A stretch of DNA of 57,890 bases, taken from positions 1 through 57,890 of IMG/VR virus record IMGVR_UViG_3300010330_000010. The stretch is one strand, 5' to 3'. The stretch comes from a virus. Shown piece after piece: positions 7,516 to 15,957 of this stretch; within the stretch, counting starts at the first letter, position 1, and each line of letters begins with the position of its first letter. The position numbers and the translations under genes are program-made. The notes below the pieces were generated by a model. The model saw nothing but the letters and a program-made list of their open reading frames with translations. It searched no databases and was not told the DNA's origin.

Positions 7516-9303
7516 TCAGATGTTTGCGCCGTACTGCGCCTTGATCGCCATGTCTATCGCCTTCTGCGCGTCGCGCGGGTCCGTCAGCTTCTCGCGCTCC
7601 GCGAACTCCACCGCCCGCCGCTTGGTGTCCTCGGCGACGTCGAACTTCTCGATGGCCTTCTCGATGCTCCCGGCCTCGGCCATCCCAATCGCCGACGTGC
7701 CCCACTCGCCCAGCGGCATCGTATCCAACCCGCCATCGCAGAACTCCACGAACTTCTCGCGCATCTCGTCCGGCAGCGCGAGGTAGATGTCGCGGGCAAG
7801 CTCGACGGCGTGCGGCGCGAGCCTTGCGGTGTAGCGCACGACGCCGCGCGCCTTCTCCACCTGCCCGTACTCGCCGAACTCCATCCCGGCGAACACGTCC
7901 TCGGCGGCGCGCATGGCCTTCTCGCGCTCAAGCTCCGTCAACCGCTCCTGCATGGCGATGAACTCCGCCATGCTCACGCTATCGCTCTCCTCTGTCTCCA
8001 CCGCCTCCACGGGCTCCTCGGCAGCCTCCACAGCATCGTCATCCGGCTCCTGCTGTGCCTCGTCCGTCTCAGGCTCCGCGTCGGCCTCCGCGGTCACTTC
8101 CGCCCCGGCGTCCGGCTCGGCGGCCTCGACCGCAGTCTCCTGCTCTTCCGCCGCCTGCACTGCAGGTTCCGCCCTCTCTCCGGCGGCGGGCTCCGTGTCG
8201 GCAACACTCTCGTCAGGTTCCACCGCGCTCACATCCTCCGGCATCTCGTCACCTCCTTCGTCGATTGGTGTGTACTCCGACATAGCTATCTGCAACTCCG
8301 GCTGGCCTTTGAAGACCGGCCTGTTCGTCAGCGCCACGCTGCGCACCACGCACGGCACCTCGTTGCCCTGGCTATCGACGTACGGCTTGTCGCGGGTATG
8401 CAGCACCGGGCTGATGTACTTGAAGCGGCGCTCCCGGATGGCCTCCGCGCCCGGCGGGGTCCACTCGAACAGGCCCCAGACACCATCGTCGCGCAGGTCC
8501 ACGTCTTTCAGCCAGCCGTACGCGCCATCCGTCGAAATGCGGTGGCCCTCAAGTTCATCGACCGGAATGTCCTGCCCGCGCACTCCGGCCTTCACGTTGT
8601 TCGCGAAGTCCTGCGCGTCCTCCGGCGTGATCTCGACGACGCCGTAGCGCGGATGATGCCAGCGGCCTACCGGCACGAGCGGATGCCAGGATTGCGGCAA
8701 CGCCTCGGCATCCTCGCCCCCGTCGCAGGCCAGCGCCTCCGGCTGCACCTCGGCCAGCGCCCGCACTTCCTCGTCGTCGAAGTACACGACGGGTTCGCTC
8801 GTCTCTATCCCGCGCCGCTTGAGTTCCTCCGCCAGGATGCGACGCGCCTTCGCCTGCAGCCGCTTCTTCAGGTCCGCCGACAGGTTGCTCTGCGGGATGC
8901 GCGCTATCGCGTTCCGCAGGTGGGGCAGGTCGATCTCTCCCTGCGCATTCCGGTACGGGAAGTGCCGCAGGGTGCGCGGCACGGTCCTGTCTGTCTCGTC
9001 CTTCTCCCCGCCCGGCTCGACGTACAGGAAGTCCTCGTCTTTGAGGTCGTTTATGTACGCCCTGCTCCACTCGGCCATGGCTACCTCACTACCCTCCGTT
9101 GCGCGGCGGACCCACCTGCCGCCGCGCACAACATACCGCTTCTCAAACTGTGCCCACGCCACCGCCCACGGCGAGTCTACCTTCCCCTCGGCCTCAAGCG
9201 CGTCCGCCATCTCAGCCACCCAATTCGCCTGTTCCAGCGTCAGCGGCACGTCCTTGTGCTTGCGCACCTGTGCGGGTACATCCTCCAGCCGGCTCCACGG
9301 CAT
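7516..9303 (-). CDS. head maturation protease-scaffold fusion with N-terminal ChaB-like domain
   Basis: A 595-residue multidomain protein. Residues about 1-65 (MPWSRLEDVPAQVRKHKDVP, then LEQANWVAEMADALEAEG) resemble a ChaB-like domain. Residues 85-155 are a charged helical segment (HLRNAIARIPQSNLSADLKK). Residues 180-310 resemble the Mu I-type prohead protease: RWHHPRYGVVEITPEDAQDF, then DGAYGWLKDVDLRDDG, IRERRFKYISPVL and SVALTNRPVFKGQPEL. After residue 320 comes a long Glu/Ala-rich acidic stretch typical of scaffolds, ending in a helical tail. ATG at 9303 overlaps the previous stop as TAATG. The fusion suggests self-processing of the scaffold during head assembly. Catalytic residues cannot be fixed by eye. 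Confidence 0.75.
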   Translation of the reverse strand: MPWSRLEDVPAQVRKHKDVPLTLEQANWVAEMADALEAEGKVDSPWAVAWAQFEKRYVVRGGRWVRRATEGSEVAMAEWSRAYINDLKDEDFLYVEPGGEKDETDRTVPRTLRHFPYRNAQGEIDLPHLRNAIARIPQSNLSADLKKRLQAKARRILAEELKRRGIETSEPVVYFDDEEVRALAEVQPEALACDGGEDAEALPQSWHPLVPVGRWHHPRYGVVEITPEDAQDFANNVKAGVRGQDIPVDELEGHRISTDGAYGWLKDVDLRDDGVWGLFEWTPPGAEAIRERRFKYISPVLHTRDKPYVDSQGNEVPCVVRSVALTNRPVFKGQPELQIAMSEYTPIDEGGDEMPEDVSAVEPDESVADTEPAAGERAEPAVQAAEEQETAVEAAEPDAGAEVTAEADAEPETDEAQQEPDDDAVEAAEEPVEAVETEESDSVSMAEFIAMQERLTELEREKAMRAAEDVFAGMEFGEYGQVEKARGVVRYTARLAPHAVELARDIYLALPDEMREKFVEFCDGGLDTMPLGEWGTSAIGMAEAGSIEKAIEKFDVAEDTKRRAVEFAEREKLTDPRDAQKAIDMAIKAQYGANI

Positions 9304-10706
9304 TACTCGCCGACCTCCGCGCTTCGGAAATGCAATGCCGCTATCCGTCCCCGTCGCGTCAGGCGCAACTGCCGCGCGTCGCGCTCCCGGTACACTGCCT
9401 GCCATTGTGGTACTATCCGCGCGCCGATGCGTGTCGCGCCGATGTTGTCGATAGCCTCGACGACTGCAGTCGGATGCTCGCGTAGCAATGCCGTCCGCGC
9501 CGCCGCCTCGCTGCTGGCCCCCACCACCGTTGTCCGCGGCTCGCCCAGCACCTGCACGACGCGCATCCAGCCGTGGTCCACAAGCGGGGCCAGATCGTTG
9601 GCCGCGATGAATGCCTCCACATCGGGCGCTGGCAAGGTCACCGCCCGGTCGAGCAGCGACACCAGCGTCTGGCGCGCCTCCGCCGTCGGCAACGTTTCCG
9701 GCATCTTCAGGAAGTCTATGCGCGTCACGATCTCCCCGGTGCGCGGGTCCTTCACGCGCCTCACGATGAAATCGCGGCCCTCCGGCGTCGCAGGCACGCG
9801 CAGGTCCCGGTACTTCTGCGGCTTGCTCACGAAGTGCCCGTGCCTGTCTACGATCTCTTCCGGCGGCGGCTCGAACTCGCCGACTTCCTGCGCCTGCGGT
9901 TCGTCGGCGGCGTAGTAGACATACACATGGCGGCAGTTATGCACGACGATGCCCTCGGCGACGTAGCTTTCGGCGTCCTCGACCGCGATGTTGTACACTT
10001 CCCCGCGATAAGGCATGTATCCTGTTGACACGGCCCGAACGTGACCCTGTTGCGCCGCGTCGCCGCTTATCAACGCATCGTCGCAAACAACGTTGCCTGC
10101 TGGCTTCCAGCCACTATCAGTCAGCACCGGATGATCCGCCGTTAGACGCAACGTATGCCCGCCCTCGGCCTCAAGCTCAACAATGTCCTCGTCAACCTCG
10201 CGGCTCATAGTCTCGGTCACGCGATGCCATTCGCCGTCGTGACCCAAGACCTCCGTGCCGACCGTTATCTGCTCGATTGGCCGCCAGCCGTCCCGCGTCA
10301 GCACTCGCGTGCCTGCCGGGACGCAATTGATGTGTACCGGCGGCATGAACTTGTGGTATTCATTGCTCCCCACCCGGAAGCGCGCCCCGAGCAGCATCCG
10401 GCACAGCGGGCACGTCTTCTCGTCATCCGGCCCCCAGAACTCGGCGACGGCCGCATTCTCCGGCGGCGTCATCCCGTAGCCGCCCCACATGCCCGCGCCC
10501 GCCGCCTTCCCGGCCTCGAACGCCCGCTGCGTCGCCACCGCACTGGTCGCGGCAAGCTGCTTGCCAGCCTCTTTCGCCGCAACCGGCCCCAACGCGACGC
10601 CGTAGACGCCGCCGATGACCTCCTCCGGGTGCTCCAGCGCATAGCGCGCCAGTTCCGGGTCGCGCACCCGCTGCGTTATCCGCGCCACCGTAGGCCGCAG
10701 GGCCAT
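9303..10706 (-). CDS. MuF-like minor head protein, interrupted by a mini-intein
   Basis: A 467-residue precursor. The extein contains KTCPLCRMLLGARFRVG and, after removal of the intein, HINCRHVYVYY; the CxxC plus H-x-N-C-R-H arrangement is the Cys/His signature of the SPP1 gp7/Mu gpF head morphogenesis family. Residues 128-257 are the intein, inserted exactly before the Cys of that motif. The C-terminal part carries RDFIVRRVKDPRTGEIV and a basic end. ATG at 10706 overlaps the portal stop as TGATG. In the family this protein binds the portal and is packaged inside the head; the mature extein would be about 337 residues. Confidence 0.85.
   Translation of the reverse strand: MALRPTVARITQRVRDPELARYALEHPEEVIGGVYGVALGPVAAKEAGKQLAATSAVATQRAFEAGKAAGAGMWGGYGMTPPENAAVAEFWGPDDEKTCPLCRMLLGARFRVGSNEYHKFMPPVHINCVPAGTRVLTRDGWRPIEQITVGTEVLGHDGEWHRVTETMSREVDEDIVELEAEGGHTLRLTADHPVLTDSGWKPAGNVVCDDALISGDAAQQGHVRAVSTGYMPYRGEVYNIAVEDAESYVAEGIVVHNCRHVYVYYAADEPQAQEVGEFEPPPEEIVDRHGHFVSKPQKYRDLRVPATPEGRDFIVRRVKDPRTGEIVTRIDFLKMPETLPTAEARQTLVSLLDRAVTLPAPDVEAFIAANDLAPLVDHGWMRVVQVLGEPRTTVVGASSEAAARTALLREHPTAVVEAIDNIGATRIGARIVPQWQAVYRERDARQLRLTRRGRIAALHFRSAEVGE
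9936..10325 (-). other. mini-intein in the MuF-like protein (no endonuclease domain)
   Basis: 130 residues, from Cys1 (CVPAGTRVLTRDGWRPIEQI) to the terminal HN, followed by extein Cys+1. Block A is the N-terminal Cys and 'GT.V' segment. Block B is LRLTADHPVLTD (T..H). Block F/G is GEVYNIAVEDAESYVAEGI then VVHN|C. This is a standard class 1 Hint fold of minimal length with no LAGLIDADG motif. The splice junctions fall inside the metal-binding H-x-N-C-R-H motif. Confidence 0.92.
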
Positions 10707-12625
10707 CACGCCTCACCCGCCTGCAGCTTCTCGGTAGCTATCTCGGAGGCGGCCAGCAGGTCCTCCGTCGCCTGCCCGCTCATCGTGGCGTTCGTCAGCG
10801 CCATCGCGTTGCGGAGGGCGGCCTCGATGTCCATGCCGCCCTGCAGATCGTTCATCAAGCCCTGCCGCACGACGAAGCTTACGATGCCGGTGTGATACTC
10901 GGCCAGCGACCGCGCCTGCGCACGTATCCATTGCCGCAACTCGTTGGGGATCGGGCGCGGCTTGTCTTCGGTCGCCGCAATCGCGTCGCGGCCAAGCTCC
11001 ACCACGCTCAGCAGATACTTGCGCAGCCAGTTCTCATACTTCCCGGCCAGCGGGACGCGCACCTCCGCCATGTCCGCCCAGCGCCGCTCCTCCACTACGG
11101 GTCGCAGGCGCTGCAGGTACTGCCGCACCATGTCGCCGATGATAGCCTCGCCCTCGGCGCGGAACTCGTCCTCAGCCTTCTGCAACTGCCGCGACGCCTT
11201 GCCCTCAGCGAACAGCACCGGCTCGATACGGTCATCGCCCACGTGCGAGGTCTCGACCTCTTCCGGTTCCGGCTCGGGCGCGCCCTGCTGCTCCTCGACC
11301 GGCGTCTCCTCCTCCGGCATCTCCGGCAGGTCGAACGCCGCGCGCACGTACTCGCCTATCTCGTCGCCCCGGTCCAGCAGGCTCGCATCCGACAGCGCCT
11401 TCAGCATCTGCGCCAGGGCCGTGCTGTCGCGCACGCCAATGTCCTCGCAGACGAGCCGGGGATACTGCTCGCGCTCGCCCCAGTTGTAGGCTACCCGCTG
11501 AGGGATGGCGTAGCGGTTGATGTAGTCACAGATCCATTGCGTCGTCCCGTTCAAGCTGGAGAGGAACAGCGAGGATGCATCGCGCGATAGCGCGTACGCG
11601 CCGGTGTTCTCGCCCTGACCCAGGCCGATGAACTGCGCGAGGCCGGTGCGAAGCAGCATCTGATGGCAATGCTCGATGAACTCGAGGAACGGCACCTCGC
11701 TGCCCGCAATCTCGAACTTATCCAGCGTGACGTTCTTGGGCAGGACGATGCCGCCGCTTTCGTAGGTGCGAATGCGCCCCAGGGCCGTCTGCAGCTTCTC
11801 CTCCGCGTCCTCCTGCAGCGTCGGCCCTTGCTGGTCGATGTAGCTGGCTACCGGCGTCGGGCACGCCGTGCGCTCCACGCGGATGCAGGCCAGCGTGTAC
11901 AGCTTGTCAAGCATCCAGAAGTACCTGTAGGCGTCGCGGAACAACCCGCGGCCCTCAAAGTTCCCGTACTCCTGCTGCCACGACATGAGCAGCAACTTCT
12001 CCACGGGGATGAAGCGACTGCTCACGTAGCTCCAGTTGCCGTCCTCGTCATAGTCATACCCGCGCTGCTCCACGCCCGCCAGACCGCCACCCTCGCCGAC
12101 GCGCCAGCGGTACACCGTCTTCGGCGCCCGCGGCGCGAACTTGCGCCACCGCGCCTCGCCATCCCGTATCTCCCACACCTTCTCGAACAGCGCAAAGCCA
12201 TAGAACACCCCCATTAGCGCATGGCGCACGAAGTCGTCCCACGTGTGCGACATGCCCTCGAACAGGTTGTGTTCGATGCTCTCGGCGATCTCTACCTCTT
12301 CGCGCTTGCCCTGCTCGGCGGGCTCGACGTACCAGCGCGCCCCGCGTATCGGCAGCGTGATGGCCGTCACCAGCGGCGCGGCCACCGCACGCATACGGTC
12401 GTATTCGCTGATGCGGTCGTCGAGGTCCTCCAGCGCGTCGAGGTACTCTTCGTTTATGACCCCCGCGACGATCTCAAGGCCCGTGAAGCCGATCTCTTCC
12501 GTGCTGACGCGCTGATTGCGGAACTCCACCTGCTCCTGCGCCATGCGCAGCACGCGGTCCCGCTCGCGCGCGAACGCCCCGCTGATCCGACCGGCTGTCG
12601 CACTCACGCGTTCGAGAATGCTCAT
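10706..12625 (-). CDS. portal protein (Mu gp29 / DUF935-like)
   Basis: A protein of about 639 residues that forms the DNA entry channel. It shows the DUF935 pattern: RMRAVAAPLVTAITLPIRGARWYVEP near residue 85 (shown in parts), GVFYGFALFEKVWEIRDGE, then RFIPVEKLLLMSWQQEYGNF with the portal-type GRGLFRDAYRYFWMLDKLY, and GQGENTGAYALSRD around residue 335. The C-terminus is long and helical with an acidic patch. ATG at 12625 is used; a GTG two codons upstream overlaps the terminase stop (GTGA) and is an alternative. No strong ribosome site is visible, so coupling to terL translation is likely. Confidence 0.85.
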   Translation of the reverse strand: MSILERVSATAGRISGAFARERDRVLRMAQEQVEFRNQRVSTEEIGFTGLEIVAGVINEEYLDALEDLDDRISEYDRMRAVAAPLVTAITLPIRGARWYVEPAEQGKREEVEIAESIEHNLFEGMSHTWDDFVRHALMGVFYGFALFEKVWEIRDGEARWRKFAPRAPKTVYRWRVGEGGGLAGVEQRGYDYDEDGNWSYVSSRFIPVEKLLLMSWQQEYGNFEGRGLFRDAYRYFWMLDKLYTLACIRVERTACPTPVASYIDQQGPTLQEDAEEKLQTALGRIRTYESGGIVLPKNVTLDKFEIAGSEVPFLEFIEHCHQMLLRTGLAQFIGLGQGENTGAYALSRDASSLFLSSLNGTTQWICDYINRYAIPQRVAYNWGEREQYPRLVCEDIGVRDSTALAQMLKALSDASLLDRGDEIGEYVRAAFDLPEMPEEETPVEEQQGAPEPEPEEVETSHVGDDRIEPVLFAEGKASRQLQKAEDEFRAEGEAIIGDMVRQYLQRLRPVVEERRWADMAEVRVPLAGKYENWLRKYLLSVVELGRDAIAATEDKPRPIPNELRQWIRAQARSLAEYHTGIVSFVVRQGLMNDLQGGMDIEAALRNAMALTNATMSGQATEDLLAASEIATEKLQAGEA

Positions 12626-12627
12626 AG

Positions 12628-15078
12628 TCACCAGATGCGCCGCGACGTGTCGGCCTTCGGAACGTCATATTGTGTCTGCCCGCCCGCTTCGCCGTAGCGC
12701 TCTATCTGTTCGCGTTCGGCCCGCGTCATCCGGTCGGGCCGCGTCTCGCCGAACCCCAACACCGGGGCGCGCTCGACGAGGTGCGGCACCGCGTTCATGT
12801 GCGCGGTCTCCGACAGCAACCTGAACGCCCCGCTCAGCGCGTCAACCTGGTCGTCGTGCACCCCCTCCGCCGGGAACGCGCACACCTCGTCCAGGAAGTC
12901 CGCGATCCAGGCACCTTCGACGAGCGCGACGTGCCCCAGCGCCACCTGCCCGGCCACTCCCCGCGCCCGCACCTCCTTGCTCCCCGTGGCCGGAACCGCG
13001 TGCACCTCGAACTCGGGCAGGACGTGCCGCGACAGATAGCTGATATAGCCCTTGCCTGCCGACCCCGGCTCGCGCTCGACGTAGATGCCGACCTCGCGGC
13101 CATCCTCCTCGGCGGTCCGCCGCAGCAGCGCCTCCACGCCCGCCGGGGCCTCACGACAGCCCTTCACGTCCAGCACATAGTAGAGCCCGTCGGGCGTCCG
13201 GGCCAGCTTCAGCCCTCGCGTCCAGTCCGCCGCGCCCTCAGTAGCCGCGAGGTCCCAGTACCGCACGACCTGCGCTCGCACCCTCTGCGGCAACGGGATG
13301 CCCGCGACAATCCGAAAGTCCTCGCGCCGGAACATGCCCCCTTCCGGCGTCACATCCCAGTCGCCCCATCTTAGCTGCTGCCGCGTCACCGGGTCAAGCT
13401 GCTGAAGCGTTTCTTCGTACTCTTCGGCGTCGAGCGACGGATTGTCCTCCAGCCGGGACGGCACGAAGATGCGCACCGGCCTGCCCTCCGCGTCGTAGCT
13501 CGGCGCGCCCTCGATGAACCGCCGCCGCACCCACTCATGGCCCGGCCCACCGGGGTTGCTCGCGGCCCGCATCCGCAGCGGGACCTCACTCCCTTCCAGC
13601 CTCCGCAAGCGCGAGAACAAGTACTTGTAGTCGCGCTCCTTAAAGTCCGTCAACTCGTCGAACGCGATGAACTGGAACGCGGAGGACTGATAGCGGAAGC
13701 GGTCATTGGCAGCGTCCAGATAGCCAAAGCTTAGCCGTGCGCCCGACGGGAACCACCACGTCCTGGTGTCGTCATCCCACTTCGCATCGGTCGGCCCGAG
13801 CCACTCGTGCGCGCGGTCCATCAGCCCCTCGGCCATGCTCAACTGCGCGTACGTCCGGCGCAGCAGCAGCGCGCTATAGCCCGGCACATCCACGTACTGC
13901 AGCGCGGCCATCAGCAGCGCATCGGAGTTATGCGTGGGCACCATGTTCTCGCTGCAGAGAAACTGCCCGGATGCCGCCTCCACCTGAATGCACTTGACCG
14001 GCTCGCTCTCGATCGGGCGCACGTCCACGATGTAACGGCGGTCATGCGTCCCTCGGAAGCCATCGCGCTTCTGCCGATCCGCCTTGCGAGGTAGCCGGAA
14101 CACCGGCAGCGCCGTCATGAACTTGATCCGGTACTTCGGCCCGCAGTCCTTGCCGTTCAGCTTCGCGCGTCCCGTGCCGATAGCTGCTTTGATGCCGAGG
14201 CTGACAATCAACTCATGGGCGTCGTCGGCAAGCCTCCTATTGGTCGTGTAGAACTCACACTGGCCCCGTGTGTCTACCGTGCCGTCGGTGTCCATAAGAC
14301 CCTGCAGCAGCGCCAGCCGCTGTTCTACACTGGCCCGCAGATAGGCGCCGGGAACATGCTTGTTGCCGTTGAGACCCAACGCGCGCAGTTGCGTGATCAG
14401 ACCATGGACGCAATAACCGTAGTCATCACACTTATGCTTGGTCACTTCGTAACCGAGGCCGCGCAACTGCTCGACGATCTCCTCGTCGGCGGTGGTGATC
14501 TCACTGCTCGTTGCCGTGCCGTCGCCCAGCCACACGCCCAGTGCGTAGGGGTCGATGGGTAGATCGGCCTCGGGACATTGCAGCGCCCCACCGACGGTCA
14601 CGGAATGGTTCACGCGCTCGCCGACAAGCAGCGAAGCTGCGATCTCCGCGGTCGTACGCACATCACCTGTCGGCGGAGGCAGACACTGATACTCGCGCTC
14701 GCGGTTGGCTTGGATGAGGTCGGGGCGCTTGCCGGTGCTTCGGCTTGCCCGCCGCGCGCGGCGATGCTCGCGCCACTCTGGCGTCCGATGAACCGCAGCG
14801 ATCCGCTCCTTGGCGGTCATTGTGTGCCAGCCGTGCTCACCATCGGCGGTGATGTTGCTGCCGTCGGAGAAGCAAACCTCAAAGCATGGACGATTGTGCA
14901 TGATTTCAGAGACCGCTACGACCCGCGTTGGCCTGCCAGCCTCGTCGAATATCACGTCGCCGGGCATGATCGCGCCGATGGTCGTCCAGCCGTGCAGAGT
15001 AGGCACCGGCGTACTGAGACTTAGCGCCTTCCCGCCACCTGCACTTCCGCCGAACAGGACCTCCAACACATCATCCAA
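12628..15078 (-). CDS. terL: terminase large subunit with in-frame class 3 intein (true start probably upstream)
   Basis: The DNA-packaging motor. The extein has Walker A GGSAGGGK|SDALLMAAL, split by the intein, Walker B FQFIAFDELTDF, the coupling-type segment MRAASNPGGPGHEWVRRRF, and a C-terminal RNase H-like nuclease with VRYWDLAATEGAADWT and GVHDDQVDALSGAF. TTG at 15078 is the first standard start, but it cuts the conserved N-terminal stretch: the same frame upstream reads YIPHTPHPKQQAFLLLDD, as in many TerL proteins. No ATG, GTG or TTG exists upstream before the in-frame stop near 15240, so a CTG (for example 15132) or a frameshift from terS may be used. Mature length would be about 450-465 residues. 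Confidence 0.92.
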   Translation of the reverse strand: MDDVLEVLFGGSAGGGKALSLSTPVPTLHGWTTIGAIMPGDVIFDEAGRPTRVVAVSEIMHNRPCFEVCFSDGSNITADGEHGWHTMTAKERIAAVHRTPEWREHRRARRASRSTGKRPDLIQANREREYQCLPPPTGDVRTTAEIAASLLVGERVNHSVTVGGALQCPEADLPIDPYALGVWLGDGTATSSEITTADEEIVEQLRGLGYEVTKHKCDDYGYCVHGLITQLRALGLNGNKHVPGAYLRASVEQRLALLQGLMDTDGTVDTRGQCEFYTTNRRLADDAHELIVSLGIKAAIGTGRAKLNGKDCGPKYRIKFMTALPVFRLPRKADRQKRDGFRGTHDRRYIVDVRPIESEPVKCIQVEAASGQFLCSENMVPTHNSDALLMAALQYVDVPGYSALLLRRTYAQLSMAEGLMDRAHEWLGPTDAKWDDDTRTWWFPSGARLSFGYLDAANDRFRYQSSAFQFIAFDELTDFKERDYKYLFSRLRRLEGSEVPLRMRAASNPGGPGHEWVRRRFIEGAPSYDAEGRPVRIFVPSRLEDNPSLDAEEYEETLQQLDPVTRQQLRWGDWDVTPEGGMFRREDFRIVAGIPLPQRVRAQVVRYWDLAATEGAADWTRGLKLARTPDGLYYVLDVKGCREAPAGVEALLRRTAEEDGREVGIYVEREPGSAGKGYISYLSRHVLPEFEVHAVPATGSKEVRARGVAGQVALGHVALVEGAWIADFLDEVCAFPAEGVHDDQVDALSGAFRLLSETAHMNAVPHLVERAPVLGFGETRPDRMTRAEREQIERYGEAGGQTQYDVPKADTSRRIW
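13927..15027 (-). other. class 3 intein with LAGLIDADG homing endonuclease in terL
   Basis: 367 residues inserted between Lys and Ser of the Walker A motif. It starts with Ala, not Cys or Ser (ALSLSTPVPTLHGW), and has the class 3 signature: Trp in the block B region (GEHGWHT, intein residue 67), Cys in block F (VKCIQVE, residue 346) and Thr in block G (VPTHN, residue 365), followed by Ser+1. The endonuclease has two LAGLIDADG-type motifs, ALGVWLGDG (162-170) and LLQGLMDTDG (240-249), both with their acidic residues, so it may be active. Confidence 0.92.
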
Positions 15079-15124
15079 CAGCAGGAATGCCTGCTGCTTC
15101 GGATGCGGGGTGTGCGGGATGTAA

Positions 15125-15652
15125 CTAGTCAGCCTCGGAACTATCAGCCGCCGCAGCTTCCGGTCCTTCCACCACTCCCGCCTGCCGGAGGATGTTGACG
15201 ATCTCTTGCGTGCGATCTGCGCCGTTGAGGCCGTCGTGTTTCACCTCCACGGGACCGCCGCCTGCGCCGCTGACCTCATGCCGCTGTCGCCGCATCCCGA
15301 ACGTATGGGGGCAGCGCATTCGCAGGAACTCCGCCGCTGCTCGCCAGTCTCCAGGCTGTTCGTCCTGGGCGGCGCGCTGCATGATCGCGAGGTTGCGAGC
15401 GATGGCACTCGCCTCTCTCGCGCGTACGACGCGAAAGAATTCGGCGTAGAGCCGCTTGCTTCCCTCCAGGCGCTCGATCTCATTGTCCACTTCTTGGAGG
15501 GCCGCTTCGCCCCAGTTGAACCAGTTCTCGGCGGTGCGGGGCGTGATTTCGCAGAGGGCCGCGGCGTGCTGGAGGTACAGGCCCGCGCCCATGTACTCGC
15601 CGAACTTCTCGATCAGCTCAGGCGTGCACTTCGTCGGGCGTCCGGCGGGCAT
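15125..15652 (-). CDS. terS: terminase small subunit
   Basis: A 175-residue protein beginning MPAGRPTKCTPELIEKFGEY. The N-terminal helix-turn-helix (ALCEITPRTAENWFNWGEAA) is typical of small terminase subunits that bind the packaging site. A helical oligomerisation region follows (ASAIARNLAIMQRAAQDEQPGD, in part). Start follows GGAGG. Its last codons overlap the extended terL frame. Confidence 0.85.
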   Translation of the reverse strand: MPAGRPTKCTPELIEKFGEYMGAGLYLQHAAALCEITPRTAENWFNWGEAALQEVDNEIERLEGSKRLYAEFFRVVRAREASAIARNLAIMQRAAQDEQPGDWRAAAEFLRMRCPHTFGMRRQRHEVSGAGGGPVEVKHDGLNGADRTQEIVNILRQAGVVEGPEAAAADSSEAD

Positions 15653-15669
15653 GGCTCTTCACCTCCCCG

Positions 15670-15957
15670 TCAGAACTGCCGCGCGATGGCGCGGAACAGT
15701 TCCCGCAGGCGCTCCTTCCTCTCGTCCTTATCGACGCCCTGCCAGCCCATGAGTTCCGCGATGGCCTCGTCCTCCGCGAGGCGACGCGACTTCATCTCCA
15801 GTAGAGCGTACACCGCCGCCTCGCCTTCCGTCAACCCCTTGCGGCGCGCGTCGGCATAGCCCTCTACCGCATCGAGCAGCTCCTCCGCGTCGGTTTCAAT
15901 CAGGCGCAGCGCGTCCGTCACCATCCGCCAGAACACCCCGGCGTCACTGGGCACCAT
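15670..15957 (-). CDS. hypothetical helical protein upstream of terS
   Basis: A 95-residue, strongly helical and charged protein (ALRLIETDAEELLDAVEGYA, then LAEDEAIAELMGWQGVDKD). Start follows GAGGGCGAGG. It overlaps the endolysin stop by 14 nt, so the two are translated from one message. No family recognised; a packaging accessory role is possible from position. Confidence 0.6.
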   Translation of the reverse strand: MVPSDAGVFWRMVTDALRLIETDAEELLDAVEGYADARRKGLTEGEAAVYALLEMKSRRLAEDEAIAELMGWQGVDKDERKERLRELFRAIARQF

